Of a stretch of DNA of 33,429 nt, positions 1 to 8,298 are shown piece after piece; the stretch's first letter is position 1, and each line of letters begins with the position of its first letter. The DNA is taken from contig SYBH01000057.1 of NCBI GenBank assembly GCA_005787345.1, forward strand, positions 1 to 33,429. Reading direction: 5' to 3'. The notes beneath the pieces were generated by a model. It did no database searches. It was not told the origin of the DNA and was given only the letters and a program-made list of their open reading frames with translations. Source of the DNA: Actinomycetota bacterium (GTDB lineage Bacteria > Actinomycetota > Acidimicrobiia > Acidimicrobiales > Acidimicrobilacustridaceae). The translations under genes were made by a program, and so were the position numbers.

Positions 1-18
1 ACCGACGGCCTTTGCCAT
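1..18 (-). CDS. dnaK: Chaperone DnaK (Hsp70), N-terminal six codons only
   Basis: Reading the minus strand from position 18 gives ATG followed by codons for MAKAVG, the usual opening of actinobacterial DnaK, and the gene then leaves the window. A strong ribosome-binding site, AGAAGGAG, lies 8 nt upstream on the minus strand (about 27-34). DnaK is the ATP-dependent cytosolic Hsp70 chaperone working with DnaJ and GrpE. Six residues cannot prove identity. The call also rests on the HAIR-like inverted repeat at 108-134, the kind of site from which HspR controls dnaK in actinobacteria. Confidence 0.7.
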
Positions 19-107
19 GGTGATGCTCCTTCTCTCTGTGGTTCTGATGCTGATTATCGGGGGGATACTTCTCGACTGCCAAGCGGGGCTGAGTGGCCGT
101 CGCTAAG

Positions 108-134
108 AAAGTTGAGCGTGACACTAACAACTTT
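108..134. promoter_or_regulatory. HAIR-like inverted repeat (putative HspR operator) upstream of dnaK
   Basis: Arms AAAGTTG (108-114) and CAACTTT (128-134) are perfect inverted repeats. Inside them TTGAG (112-116) and AACAA (126-130) are nine bases apart, the spacing of the HspR-associated inverted repeat (CTTGAGT-N7-ACTCAAG). One half-site matches well and the other is degenerate. A further partial copy, CCAAAGTT at 161-168, is an inverted match to AACTTTGG at 129-136, so a multi-site operator is possible. Assignment to HspR is inference. Confidence 0.5.
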
Positions 135-251
135 GGTCTGGGCCGTTCCATTCCCAAATTCCAAAGTTTTTTGAAAGTTCTCTGAACTACCTCTCGTCGG
201 GGATGACCAAACCGGGCCAAGGCCCCGATCCCGTTAGGGCAGACTGGAACC

Positions 252-1010
252 ATGACTTCCACCCTCGTTCTGCTGCGCCATGGTCAGAGCACCTGGAACC
301 TCGAAAATCTCTTCACCGGCTGGTACGACGCTGATCTCACCGATCAGGGCCAGGCCGAGGCCAGTGCCGCAGGGCCCGCCATGGCCGCTGCCGGTGTAGC
401 GCCCACCGTGGTCCATACCTCGATGCAAGTCCGGGCGATCCGCACCGCCAACCTCGCCCTCGACGGCATGAACCGGCTTTGGGTTCCGGTTCGTCGTTCG
501 TGGCGCCTTAACGAACGCCACTACGGCGCGCTGCAGGGAATGGACAAGAAGGAAACCACCGAGAAGTACGGCACAGACCAGGTCTTCGAATGGCGTCGTT
601 CCTATGACATCGCGCCGCCCAAGCTCGAACTTGATGATCCCCGTCACCCTCGGTTCGACGAGCGCTACGCCTCACTTCCGGCCGACGTCCTGCCTGCCTC
701 GGAATGTCTCGCCGATGTCGTCGACCGCATGCTTCCCTACTGGTACGACGACATCGTCCCCGATCTGCGTGCCGGTCACACCGTCCTTGTTGTCGCTCAC
801 GGCAACAGTCTTCGGGCGCTCATCAAACATCTCGATGCCATCAGCGACGCAGATATCGCCGATGTGAACCTTCCTACCGGCGTACCCATTCGCTACGAAC
901 TTGACGATGCGATGGTGCCAACAAAGCCACTGCCATTGACCGATCGCTATCTCGGCGATGCCGAAGCAGCGAAGGCAGCAGCAGAAGCAGTGGCCCGTCA
1001 GGCCGGTTGA
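252..1010 (+). CDS. gpmA: 2,3-bisphosphoglycerate-dependent phosphoglycerate mutase
   Basis: Interconverts 3-phosphoglycerate and 2-phosphoglycerate in cytosolic glycolysis and gluconeogenesis through a phosphohistidine intermediate. The 252-residue protein has the family length. Visible motifs are the catalytic [10 protein letters not shown] box near residues 7-16 with the phospho-accepting His, the substrate loop [24 protein letters not shown] with the general-acid Glu, and [11 protein letters not shown] near residue 180 with the second active-site His. The ATG at 252 has only a weak upstream purine stretch. The 3' end overlaps the convergent winged-helix gene by 13 bases. It is transcribed away from dnaK, and the two share a 230-base intergenic region. 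Confidence 0.96.
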   Translation: MTSTLVLLRHGQSTWNLENLFTGWYDADLTDQGQAEASAAGPAMAAAGVAPTVVHTSMQVRAIRTANLALDGMNRLWVPVRRSWRLNERHYGALQGMDKKETTEKYGTDQVFEWRRSYDIAPPKLELDDPRHPRFDERYASLPADVLPASECLADVVDRMLPYWYDDIVPDLRAGHTVLVVAHGNSLRALIKHLDAISDADIADVNLPTGVPIRYELDDAMVPTKPLPLTDRYLGDAEAAKAAAEAVARQAG

Positions 1011-1516
1011 ACCATCTGCAATTCGCCGGCTTCCAATAAGTAGCCACGCGACCGAACGGTTCGGATCGCCAGTCCCAATGGGGCGATCCGGCGTCGTAAG
1101 CGGAGCATGTGTACATCGAGCGCATTGCGCCCCGGCGCGCCCGAGGGCCATCCGGTTCGAGAGAGATTGTCTCGACTCACCACGGCGCCGAACCGATCGA
1201 GCAATGCCGACATGAGCCGGGCTTCAAGCGGAGGCAGCGATACCCAGCCGCTTCCGACCCGGAGCACTCCGTCGGGGTCAAGTGCTGGGGTTTCCGAGTT
1301 GTGGACCAATGAGCGGGCCGCAATCGCTCGACAGCGAGCATCGATGTCGTCCTGACTGGCGGGCAAGCGAATCCAGTCCTCGAGACAATCAATCGCCCCA
1401 GGCGCAGGGGTGTCAGCATCGACGAGCAATAGACGGGAAGCCCCCCGACCCGCAAGGGCTTGACGACGTTCTTCTTCCAGCGGCCAACGAAGCAGGGCGA
1501 CATCCACGAGGGTCAC
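998..1516 (-). CDS. Winged-helix (OmpR/PhoB-type) regulator with degenerate receiver-like N-terminus
   Basis: The C-terminal ~75 residues are a typical Trans_reg_C winged helix: [13 protein letters not shown], a turn with VVSRDNL, the recognition helix [14 protein letters not shown] and the wing [14 protein letters not shown]. The N-terminal ~70 residues have receiver-like spacing (LLLVDADTP, then DWIRLPAS) but no clear acidic phosphorylation pocket, so it is probably a phosphorylation-independent or orphan regulator. I prefer the GTG at 1516 because the receiver-like fold begins there. The frame stays open to an ATG at 1615, which would overlap the divergent gene. It converges on gpmA with a 13-base overlap. 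The target genes are unknown; divergence from the cyclic-nucleotide-binding gene suggests possible cross-control. Confidence 0.8.
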   Translation of the reverse strand: MTLVDVALLRWPLEEERRQALAGRGASRLLLVDADTPAPGAIDCLEDWIRLPASQDDIDARCRAIAARSLVHNSETPALDPDGVLRVGSGWVSLPPLEARLMSALLDRFGAVVSRDNLSRTGWPSGAPGRNALDVHMLRLRRRIAPLGLAIRTVRSRGYLLEAGELQMVQPA

Positions 1517-1571
1517 GCTACGGATCGCCTGTTTCCCGAGTGTTTCGTAGTCGTGAAGGATCGATGGCCGA

Positions 1572-2021
1572 ATGGACGAGCAGAGTGGCGGGGTTCTCCC
1601 TATGCTTCGCCTCATGGCACGCGACGCATGGCTCGATCATCTGGCTCAGGTTCCGCTCTTCGCAGAGTGCGACAAGCGCCAGCTCCAGCAGGTGGCAGCA
1701 GCAGCGGTGGAGATCTCCGTTGAGGCAGGAAAGGTTCTGGTGCGCGAAGGCGAGCCAGGCCATGAATGCTTCGTGATCGTCACCGGCTCAGCCACCGTTA
1801 CTCGTGGCGGTGCAACCGTGGCCAACCTCGGCCCTGGTGCCGTTGTCGGCGAACTTGCACCACTGACAGGCGGCGTCCGCACCGCAACGGTTACTGCCGA
1901 CTCTGCCATGGAGGTCCTCGTGATCGCCCAGCGTGAGTTCAACGGCCTCATCGAAGAGGTACCTGGCTTTGCCGTGCAGCTGCTGCGCAACCTTGCCGCA
2001 CGCATGACCGACGAATCCTGA
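1572..2021 (+). CDS. Cyclic nucleotide-binding domain protein (CRP-like effector domain alone)
   Basis: A single cNMP-binding beta-barrel fills the 149-residue protein: PLFAECDKRQLQQVAAAA, then VEAGKVLVREGEPGHECFVIVTG, a PGAVVGELAPLTGGVRTATVTA segment matching the phosphate-binding cassette (GELAPLTGGVRTA), and a C-terminal helix. No helix-turn-helix follows, so it is unlikely to bind DNA alone. Ligand-gated control of a partner is inferred. The ATG at 1572 has GAAGGA 11 nt upstream; in-frame ATGs at 1602 and 1614 are alternatives. It precedes the etfD-like gene by 72 bases, a gap holding a perfect palindrome. The cassette Arg is present, consistent with binding of cAMP or a similar nucleotide, but the ligand cannot be told from sequence. 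Confidence 0.88.
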   Translation: MDEQSGGVLPMLRLMARDAWLDHLAQVPLFAECDKRQLQQVAAAAVEISVEAGKVLVREGEPGHECFVIVTGSATVTRGGATVANLGPGAVVGELAPLTGGVRTATVTADSAMEVLVIAQREFNGLIEEVPGFAVQLLRNLAARMTDES

Positions 2022-2059
2022 ACCCCTCGTCACCCCTCTCACCGCCCTCTGGTGAGGTT

Positions 2060-2084
2060 TCGCGCCCATGGGCGCGAGTAGGTT
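2060..2084 (+). promoter_or_regulatory. 18-bp perfect palindrome and -10 box before the etfD-like gene
   Basis: TCGCGCCCATGGGCGCGA at 2060-2077 is a perfect palindrome. TAGGTT (2079-2084) follows directly and ends 9 nt before the ATG at 2094, so it reads as the -10 element of a leaderless transcript. The palindrome would then occupy the -35/-10 spacer, a classic repressor operator position. No clear -35 is seen. The regulator is not identifiable here. No T-run follows, so it is not a terminator. Confidence 0.5.
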
Positions 2085-2093
2085 TGCGACCGT

Positions 2094-4289
2094 ATGGAAC
2101 GCAAACGGATCAAAGGCCCACACATCGTTCTCGTCATCGGTCTCGCATTCGCGATGGTGACCGCCCTTTCGGGTGTCGCATCGGCGGTGTTCCAACAAAA
2201 TGACGACTCACCAGTCACGCGCGAGGTCTTCGGAGGCATCCCGTCCTCGCTGAAGATTGCCTTCTACGTCATGACCTCGATCCTGCTCGTGTACGGAGCA
2301 GTGCTGTTCGGTCAGCGCGTCAAGAACTGGACTCGCGGCAAACCTGACGACCGCCGCACAACAAAGAAGAACGTCAAGCGTCGCCTCGGCGATTTCCGCG
2401 CCGGTGTCTACATGCAGACCCTGCTGCGCGATCCCGCCGCAGGCATCATGCACTCTCTCATCTACTTCTCGTTCGTGGTGTTGCTTGCCGTCACCACAGT
2501 TCTCGAAATCAACCACCAGGTCCCCGAGGCCTGGAAGTTCCTGAACGGCAACGTCTACATGGCGTACTCGTTCATCGGTGATCTCGCCGGGCTTTGCATG
2601 TTCGTCGGCGTCATGTGGGCAATTATTCGTCGCTACGTCCAGCGTCCGTATCGCATCCGCATCAAGTCCAAGCCCGAACACGCTGTCATCCTCGGTGTCT
2701 TTCTCGCCATCACTGTTACCGGTTTCGGCACCGAAGCATGGCGCATCGCTGAAACGGGCATGCCCTCGTTTGAAAAATGGTCGTTTGTTGGTTGGCCCCT
2801 CGCCAAGCTCATCGAGAACAGTTCCAATCTCGCTGGCGGACACCAGGTGTGGTGGATTCTCCACGTGCTTTCGTTCTTTGCATTCCTCGTGATCCTTCCG
2901 GTCACGATGCTTCGACACATGTTCACCTCACCGCTGAACATGTACTTGAAAGATCGCGAGCGCCCCAAGGGTGCGATGAAGCCGATGCCGAATCTCATGG
3001 AAACCGAACTCGAATCGTTCGGTGTCTCCACCATCGAGGACTTCACCTGGAAGCAATTGCTCGATCTCGACGCCTGCACGATGTGCGGTCGTTGCACATC
3101 AGTGTGCCCTGCGCATGCAACGGGTAAGTCGCTTGACCCTCGCGAAATCGTTCTCAAGTCGGGCGAAGTTATGGCCGCAACCGGAACACCGCAGGTGTCG
3201 CCACCACTTGGTGTTGTTGCCGACATCACCATCTCCGCCAATTCTCTCTTCGAACGAGTCACACCCGAAGAGGTGTGGGCCTGCACCTCGTGCAAGGCAT
3301 GCGACGAAATTTGCCCAGTCAACATTGAGATTCTCGACAAGATCCTCGACATGCGTCGTTACTTGTCGCTCATGGAATCCAACTTCCCAACCGAACTCGG
3401 CAACGCGTATCGCTCAATGGAGAACTCCGGAAACCCATGGGGTATGAGCCAAGCCGACCGTGGTGACTGGGCCGAGAAGTTTGAAGGCATCGAGATCCTC
3501 GATGGTTCAAGCCCGCTCGAAGCCGAATACCTCTACTGGGTTGGTTGCGCAGGTTCGTTCGACGACAAGAACAAGAAGGTCACCCAAGCAATGGCGCAGC
3601 TTCTGCAGCGTTCGGGTATTTCCTTCTCGATTCTTGGCCCATCGGAATTGTGCACGGGCGATCCCGCACGTCGCTCGGGTAACGAATACATCTTCCAGAT
3701 GCTCGCAATGCAAAACATCGAAACGCTCAACGGAATGGGTGTGAAGAAAATCATCACGCAGTGTCCGCATTGTTTCAACACCCTTGCCAACGAGTACCCG
3801 CAAATGGGTGGCAACTACGAAGTTGTGCATCACAGCCAGTTCCTCGAGTTCCTCATCGATAGCGGCAAGCTTGATTTGTCGAATGCCAAACTCGAAGAGC
3901 GCGTTGTGTACCACGACTCGTGTTACCTCGGTCGCCACAACGACGTCTACATGGCACCACGCAACGTCATCGGTTCACTCGGTGGCATTGAAATCGTTGA
4001 AGCCAGTCGCAATGGCACCCAGGGAATGTGCTGTGGTGCTGGTGGCGGTCGTATGTGGATGGAAGAAAGCACCGGCAAACAGGTCAACATCGAACGCTCG
4101 CAGGAACTGCTGCGCACCGGTGCAACAAAGATCGCGGTTGCATGCCCCTTCTGTTACATCATGATTGACGATGGCGTGAAGGCGCAGGGTGTCGAAGAAG
4201 ACGAAGTGAAGGTCGCTGACATTTCGATGCACATCCTTGAGGCACTCGAACGCTCAGAAGCCGACGCAACGATCACTCCTATCGTCTGA
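2094..4289 (+). CDS. etfD: Membrane Fe-S oxidoreductase, EtfD-like (ETF:quinone electron transfer)
   Basis: This 731-residue protein has an N-terminal membrane part of about six helices (near residues 10-32, 53-72, 118-138, 160-178, 195-215, 255-280) with His residues suited to heme b, resembling NarI/HdrE-type subunits. Two 4Fe-4S motifs follow, CTMCGRCTSVCP near 327 and CTSCKACDEICP near 400, then two cysteine-rich CCG-type domains: LYWVGCAG with CPHCFNTL, and YHDSCYLGRHN with MCCGAGGGRMW and ACPFCY. The first CCG box is altered to LCTGDPARRSG. This layout matches mycobacterial EtfD (Rv0338c), which passes electrons from acyl-CoA dehydrogenases via EtfBA to the quinone pool. No etfAB is in the window, so a paralogous HdrD/GlpC-like role remains possible. 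It is probably transcribed from the promoter at 2079. Confidence 0.85.
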   Translation: MERKRIKGPHIVLVIGLAFAMVTALSGVASAVFQQNDDSPVTREVFGGIPSSLKIAFYVMTSILLVYGAVLFGQRVKNWTRGKPDDRRTTKKNVKRRLGDFRAGVYMQTLLRDPAAGIMHSLIYFSFVVLLAVTTVLEINHQVPEAWKFLNGNVYMAYSFIGDLAGLCMFVGVMWAIIRRYVQRPYRIRIKSKPEHAVILGVFLAITVTGFGTEAWRIAETGMPSFEKWSFVGWPLAKLIENSSNLAGGHQVWWILHVLSFFAFLVILPVTMLRHMFTSPLNMYLKDRERPKGAMKPMPNLMETELESFGVSTIEDFTWKQLLDLDACTMCGRCTSVCPAHATGKSLDPREIVLKSGEVMAATGTPQVSPPLGVVADITISANSLFERVTPEEVWACTSCKACDEICPVNIEILDKILDMRRYLSLMESNFPTELGNAYRSMENSGNPWGMSQADRGDWAEKFEGIEILDGSSPLEAEYLYWVGCAGSFDDKNKKVTQAMAQLLQRSGISFSILGPSELCTGDPARRSGNEYIFQMLAMQNIETLNGMGVKKIITQCPHCFNTLANEYPQMGGNYEVVHHSQFLEFLIDSGKLDLSNAKLEERVVYHDSCYLGRHNDVYMAPRNVIGSLGGIEIVEASRNGTQGMCCGAGGGRMWMEESTGKQVNIERSQELLRTGATKIAVACPFCYIMIDDGVKAQGVEEDEVKVADISMHILEALERSEADATITPIV

Positions 4290-4320
4290 ACTCCCTCATG
4301 ACATGCTCCCCAATGGGCTC

Positions 4321-4326
4321 TAGTCT
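4321..4326 (+). promoter_or_regulatory. -10 box of probable leaderless khtTU transcript
   Basis: TAGTCT ends 6 nt before the ATG at 4333. The AGGGG that touches the ATG is too close to serve as a ribosome-binding site, so leaderless initiation fits better. No clear -35 was recognised. Confidence 0.4.
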
Positions 4327-4332
4327 CAGGGG

Positions 4333-4818
4333 ATGGCAGATATCCAGGAGACCCATCTTCCCGGTATTGGAATTCGCTTCGATTTTCCGACCTCGGACGG
4401 CACCCGCGTTGGCGTCCTCGTGCACAAAACCGGTCGACGCGAACTCCTCGTCTACCGCCAAGACGACCCTGACGAGTGTGCGATCTCTATCGAACTAGAA
4501 AGCGACGAGGCACGAACGCTCGCCGAGATGCTCGGTGCGTCTCGAATCATTGAGCAACTCGACAATCTTCGCCAAGAGGTCGAAGGGCTTTCGATCGACT
4601 GGATCACCATCGACGAAAGTGCCGAGTGGGCCAATCGCACATTGGGTGAGGCAGCGGTGCATACACGAACCGGTGTCTCAATCGTTGCCATCATTACTGC
4701 CAATGGATCGATAGCGGCTCCCGGGGCAAACGAACTCCTTCAACCAGGGACGAAGGTCGTCGCGGTCGGAAGCGACGAAGGAATAGAAACACTCACCGCC
4801 CATCTCCGCGTGAATTGA
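4333..4818 (+). CDS. khtT: K+/H+ antiporter regulatory subunit, KhtT-like
   Basis: This 161-residue cytosolic protein has a small N-terminal domain (IRFDFPTSDGTRVGVLVHKTGRREL) and a C-terminal RCK_C/TrkA-C domain (about residues 88-160: IDESAEWANRTLGEA, VSIVAIITANGSIAAPGANELLQPGTKVVAVGS). This matches the KhtT family, which gates the partner antiporter in response to nucleotide and pH. The stop overlaps the downstream TTG start (TTGA at 4815-4818), indicating translational coupling with the membrane subunit. The gene pair is the standard khtTU order, so the assignment is strong even without checking ligand residues. Confidence 0.9.
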   Translation: MADIQETHLPGIGIRFDFPTSDGTRVGVLVHKTGRRELLVYRQDDPDECAISIELESDEARTLAEMLGASRIIEQLDNLRQEVEGLSIDWITIDESAEWANRTLGEAAVHTRTGVSIVAIITANGSIAAPGANELLQPGTKVVAVGSDEGIETLTAHLRVN

Positions 4819-6008
4819 CGAGACTCTTCGTGGTTTCTGCGGCAACCACTGGCGATACGGCGGTAGTTTTCATCGAAATTGGTCTCATTTTGTTTGTGCT
4901 GGGCTTACTGGCACGGCTTTCGGACCGAATTGGGTTGAGTCCAATCCCCGCTTATCTGATTGTCGGTCTGGCGTTTGGTAGCGGGGGATTCATCGGTCCA
5001 ACCCTCTCCACTGAATTCCTTGACGTCGCTGGTGAAATTGGCGTTGTTCTCCTCCTCTTCACCCTCGGACTTGAGTACACACCAAAGGAGTTGTCGAAGG
5101 GGTTACGGACCAATGCAGTCACCGGCCTCATCGACCTCGTCGTGAATGCAGCACCAGGAGTCCTTCTTGCGTTATTTCTCGGTTGGTCCATTCCTACAGC
5201 TGTCCTACTCGGCGGCGTCACCTACATCTCATCGTCTGGAGTAGTAGCCAAAGTCCTCCGTGACCTGAAGCGACTGGGAAACAGAGAGACACCTGTCATT
5301 CTGTCCGTGCTCGTCATTGAGGACTTAGTCATGGCGCTCTACCTCCCCATCGTCGCGGTCATGATTGCAGGTTCCGATTTGCGATCCGGAGCGTTGGCCG
5401 TAGTGATTGCCCTTGCAATTGCAGGTCTACTCCTTCTCATCGCGGTTCGCTTCGGACATCGAATTAGTCGCGTCATGAACACAAGGAGCGATGAATCACT
5501 CCTACTCGGTGTCGTCGGGCTCACACTTGTGATCGCTGGCATCGCACAGGAGCTCGACGTTTCCGCTGCCGTTGGAGCGTTCCTCGTTGGCATCTCGATC
5601 TCGGGCCCGGTTCAGGAAAGAGCGTCCTCCCTCATCGAACCACTTCGAGATCTTTTCGCCGCAATCTTTTTCGTGCTCTTTGCATTCCGAATTGATCCGG
5701 GGAGCATGCCCCCCGTTCTGTTACCCGCGCTAGCGCTCGCAACAGTTGGAATCGCTTCCAAAGTGCTCACTGGCTGGTGGGCTGGTCGCCGTCACGGTTT
5801 TGCAACGCGTGCACGAATTCGGGCCGGCACCGCACTCATCGCTCGAGGGGAGTTTTCCATTGTCATCGCAGGACTTGCCGTCGGCACCACAATCGATCAA
5901 CGCCTCTTGCCACTTACAGCGACGTATGTGTTACTTCTCGCGGTCGCAGGACCAGTACTGACCCGCTTCGCAGATAGCTTCGCGAATGCGATCTCCTCTG
6001 ACCGCTAG
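4815..6008 (+). CDS. khtU: K+/H+ antiporter membrane subunit, KhtU-like (CPA2)
   Basis: This 397-residue protein is made of about 12 hydrophobic helices and belongs to the CPA2 cation:proton antiporter family (Na_H_Exchanger domain). Family features seen are LGLLARLSDRIGLSPIPAYLIVG, GVVLLLFTLGLEYTPKEL, the YISSSGVVAKVL segment of the core, VLVIEDLVMALYLP with the paired acidic residues, and the late GEFSIVIAGLAVG segment. It should exchange K+ for H+ across the plasma membrane, controlled by KhtT. The start is the TTG at 4815, which overlaps the khtT stop; a GTG at 4830 is an alternative. The protein ends after the transport domain and lacks a fused RCK domain, as expected when KhtT is separate. 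Confidence 0.92.
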   Translation: MTRLFVVSAATTGDTAVVFIEIGLILFVLGLLARLSDRIGLSPIPAYLIVGLAFGSGGFIGPTLSTEFLDVAGEIGVVLLLFTLGLEYTPKELSKGLRTNAVTGLIDLVVNAAPGVLLALFLGWSIPTAVLLGGVTYISSSGVVAKVLRDLKRLGNRETPVILSVLVIEDLVMALYLPIVAVMIAGSDLRSGALAVVIALAIAGLLLLIAVRFGHRISRVMNTRSDESLLLGVVGLTLVIAGIAQELDVSAAVGAFLVGISISGPVQERASSLIEPLRDLFAAIFFVLFAFRIDPGSMPPVLLPALALATVGIASKVLTGWWAGRRHGFATRARIRAGTALIARGEFSIVIAGLAVGTTIDQRLLPLTATYVLLLAVAGPVLTRFADSFANAISSDR

Positions 6009-6026
6009 CACCAACCCACCGAAGAA

Positions 6027-6590
6027 TCAGCGGAAGTTTTCCCAGTAGCGGCTCGGGCGGGGGCCGATTTGGCCCTGGTACTTGGAGCCGACTGCTGAAG
6101 AGCCGTAGGGGTTATCCGCTGGTGTGGTCATGCGGATGAAGGAGATCTGGCCGATCTTCATACCCGGATACAGAGTGATCGGGAGACTGGCCACGTTGGA
6201 CAGTTCGAGCGTGAGCTGTCCGTCCCAACCAGCGTCGACGAAACCAGCCGTGGAGTGAATAAGGAGACCAAGACGGCCGAGCGAGGACTTACCTTCGAGG
6301 CGAGCAACGAGATCGGCGGGAAGACCAACACGCTCGCTGGTGGATCCGAGCACGAATTCACCGGGGTGCAGCATGAAGGTGTCGTCGGGGCCAATCTCAA
6401 CGAGTTCGGTGAGGTCTTCGAGGTTCTGCTTCACATCGATATGGCCCATCGTGTGGTTCCGGAAAACCCGGAAGAACCGATCGATATGAAGATCGACCGA
6501 GGATGGCTGGACACAGCTGGGGTCGAAGGGCTCGATAACAATGCGGCCGGCTTCAACCTCTTCACGGATGGTGCGGTCAGAGAGGATCAC
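6027..6590 (-). CDS. dcd: dCTP deaminase (probably bifunctional deaminase/dUTPase)
   Basis: Converts dCTP to dUTP, and in actinobacterial bifunctional members on to dUMP, supplying dTMP synthesis. The 187-residue length fits. Motifs seen are [34 protein letters not shown], the [12 protein letters not shown] strand, [27 protein letters not shown] with the catalytic Glu region, [12 protein letters not shown] and the C-terminal [13 protein letters not shown]. Like the mycobacterial enzyme it keeps the KYQGQ...PSR tail that closes over the triphosphate. The start is GTG at 6590, with no ribosome-binding site but a TAACCT box 8 nt upstream. The end lies only 18 bases from the convergent khtU. Confidence 0.95.
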   Translation of the reverse strand: MILSDRTIREEVEAGRIVIEPFDPSCVQPSSVDLHIDRFFRVFRNHTMGHIDVKQNLEDLTELVEIGPDDTFMLHPGEFVLGSTSERVGLPADLVARLEGKSSLGRLGLLIHSTAGFVDAGWDGQLTLELSNVASLPITLYPGMKIGQISFIRMTTPADNPYGSSAVGSKYQGQIGPRPSRYWENFR

Positions 6591-6598
6591 GGCAGCGC

Positions 6599-6604
6599 AG
6601 GTTA
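6599..6604 (-). promoter_or_regulatory. -10 box of probable leaderless dcd transcript
   Basis: On the minus strand TAACCT ends 8 nt before the GTG start of dcd, which has no Shine-Dalgarno sequence. It lies within the 22-base gap after the exporter gene, so dcd may have its own promoter besides any read-through. Confidence 0.35.
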
Positions 6605-6612
6605 GTCGTGGA

Positions 6613-8226
6613 TCAGTCGGTCAGGAGATCTGCGGCGTGCTCACTAATGAATTCTTCTTCTTGCTCTGCAACGTCATCGACTCGAGGTCGGGCGGGCAAG
6701 AAAAGCAGCACCATCACGACGCCAATAAACGTGGCGGCGGCGGCGGTAACAACGCCCCAATGAACTGCGCTCACAAAGGCGGAATTCGCCTCGGCATTCA
6801 CCGTGGCTGCTTGTTCGGAAAGGCCCATTTCCTGCAATCTTGGAACGAGACCGTTCTTGATGGCTCCAATGCTGTTTTGCGCAGATTCGACGGCGGCTTG
6901 GGGAAGTGGGAGTCCGAGCCCAGCGAGGAAATCTCCTATCCGATTGCCATAGGTCGTGGCCAGCACCGAGCCAATGACGGCGACACCCAAAGCACCACCG
7001 ACCTGACGAGTGGTGTCGTTCACTGCCGATCCAACGCCAGCTTTGAAAATGGGCAGAGACCCCATGACCGACTCGGTCGCCGGGGCCATGGTGAGACCCA
7101 TACCCGCTGACATCAGCATGAGACGCCAAAAAATATCTGAGTACGCCGAATCAACTTGAAGCCCGACCATGCTCAACAGTCCAATTGTGACCAGGCCAAG
7201 TCCAAAAGCAACGGTGATCTTGGACCCAAGGCGCTGAACAACTTTCGGGCTAAGGGGTGCCACCACCATCATCGCCAATGCGAATGGAATCATGCGCACT
7301 CCAGTTTGAAGTGGCGAGTAACCAAGCACGAACTGGAAGTACTGCGTCAACAAGAACAACGATCCAAACATCGAGAAGAACACGAGTGTGATCGCGCCGG
7401 CCGCGGCGGTGAAGCGTGCCTTCTTAAAGAACGTCACATCGAGCATCGGATGATCGCTCTTCGCTTCCCACACAGTGAACCCGATGAGAAGCGCGATCCC
7501 TACGCCGCCATAGCCAAGTGTCTTTGATGAGGTCCAACCATTGTGAGGCGCTTCGATGATGGCGAAAAGCAACAAGGCAAGTCCAACGATGGACAAAAGT
7601 GCACCAATTGGATCAAGGCGAGGAGCGGACGGATCTTTCGACGTGGGGATGAGAAACACGCCCGCGAGAAGTCCGATGACAACGATCGGGATGTTCACTA
7701 AGAAAACCGAACCCCAATAGAAATGTTCAACAAGAAATCCACCAGCTAGGGGACCAAGCGCGCCCCCGAGCCCAGCAGTTCCGGCCCAAACGCCAATTGC
7801 TTTTGACCGTTCTTCAGGTGGGAACACATTGGTGATAATCGACAACGTGGCCGGCATGATGAGCGCGCCACCAATACCCATGAACGCTCGCGTAGAAATC
7901 AATTGACCCGAAGTAGCAGCAACCGCTGACGCGACCGAACCGATACCGAAGAGAATGAAACCGATCTGAAGCGCTCCGCGTCGGCCGAACTTGTCACCAA
8001 GCGCGCCTGCGGTAAGCAACAAACCCGCAAAGACCAAGGTATAAGAATCAATAATCCACTGAAGGTCGCTTGCCGTGGCGTTCAAGTCATCCTGAATGGT
8101 CGGAAGAGCCACATTCAGAATTGAGTTGTCCAGCACGATAACGAGTAGGCCAAAGCACAGCACTGCGAGGATCGCCCAGCGACGGTCGTAGGACTTGGCT
8201 TGAACTCGTTGAGCAAGAGTTGACAT
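6613..8226 (-). CDS. DHA2-family MFS drug exporter (EmrB/QacA-like)
   Basis: This is a 14-helix proton-coupled efflux pump of the plasma membrane. Family signatures near the N-terminus are the [14 protein letters not shown] motif at the end of helix 1, motif [11 protein letters not shown] between helices 2 and 3, and motif C-like [16 protein letters not shown] in helix 5. The ATG at 8226 gives 537 residues and is preceded by GGAAGG at 7 nt. A TTG at 8244 would add six residues but falls within the hairpin, so I reject it. The ribosome-binding site sits in a perfect 10-bp inverted repeat (8234-8259). The upstream neighbours are acyl-CoA enzymes, so the exporter may serve that pathway or respond to its substrate. 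The substrate cannot be predicted. Confidence 0.9.
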   Translation of the reverse strand: MSTLAQRVQAKSYDRRWAILAVLCFGLLVIVLDNSILNVALPTIQDDLNATASDLQWIIDSYTLVFAGLLLTAGALGDKFGRRGALQIGFILFGIGSVASAVAATSGQLISTRAFMGIGGALIMPATLSIITNVFPPEERSKAIGVWAGTAGLGGALGPLAGGFLVEHFYWGSVFLVNIPIVVIGLLAGVFLIPTSKDPSAPRLDPIGALLSIVGLALLLFAIIEAPHNGWTSSKTLGYGGVGIALLIGFTVWEAKSDHPMLDVTFFKKARFTAAAGAITLVFFSMFGSLFLLTQYFQFVLGYSPLQTGVRMIPFALAMMVVAPLSPKVVQRLGSKITVAFGLGLVTIGLLSMVGLQVDSAYSDIFWRLMLMSAGMGLTMAPATESVMGSLPIFKAGVGSAVNDTTRQVGGALGVAVIGSVLATTYGNRIGDFLAGLGLPLPQAAVESAQNSIGAIKNGLVPRLQEMGLSEQAATVNAEANSAFVSAVHWGVVTAAAATFIGVVMVLLFLPARPRVDDVAEQEEEFISEHAADLLTD

Positions 8227-8233
8227 GGCAAAG

Positions 8234-8259
8234 CCTTCCGTCAAGAGACTGACGGAAGG
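8234..8259 (-). promoter_or_regulatory. Perfect 10-bp inverted repeat over the exporter ribosome-binding site
   Basis: Arms at 8234-8243 and 8250-8259 are exact inverted repeats with a 6-base loop. In the minus-strand mRNA the 3' arm contains GGAAGG, the likely Shine-Dalgarno sequence of the exporter gene, and the 5' arm contains the matching CCTTCC. It can therefore act as an RNA hairpin hiding the ribosome-binding site, or as a TetR- or MarR-type DNA operator. No T-run follows, so it is not a terminator. Confidence 0.55.
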
Positions 8260-8298
8260 GTACTGCTCATGTTGTGGACCTCACCGAATGACGAACGT

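Noticed and set aside
672-1151. Minus-strand frame opposite gpmA
   Set aside because: No family features, and gpmA on the plus strand is certain.
2208-2918. Minus-strand frame of 236 codons opposite the etfD-like gene
   Set aside because: Charged, low-complexity shadow of a well-supported gene on the plus strand.
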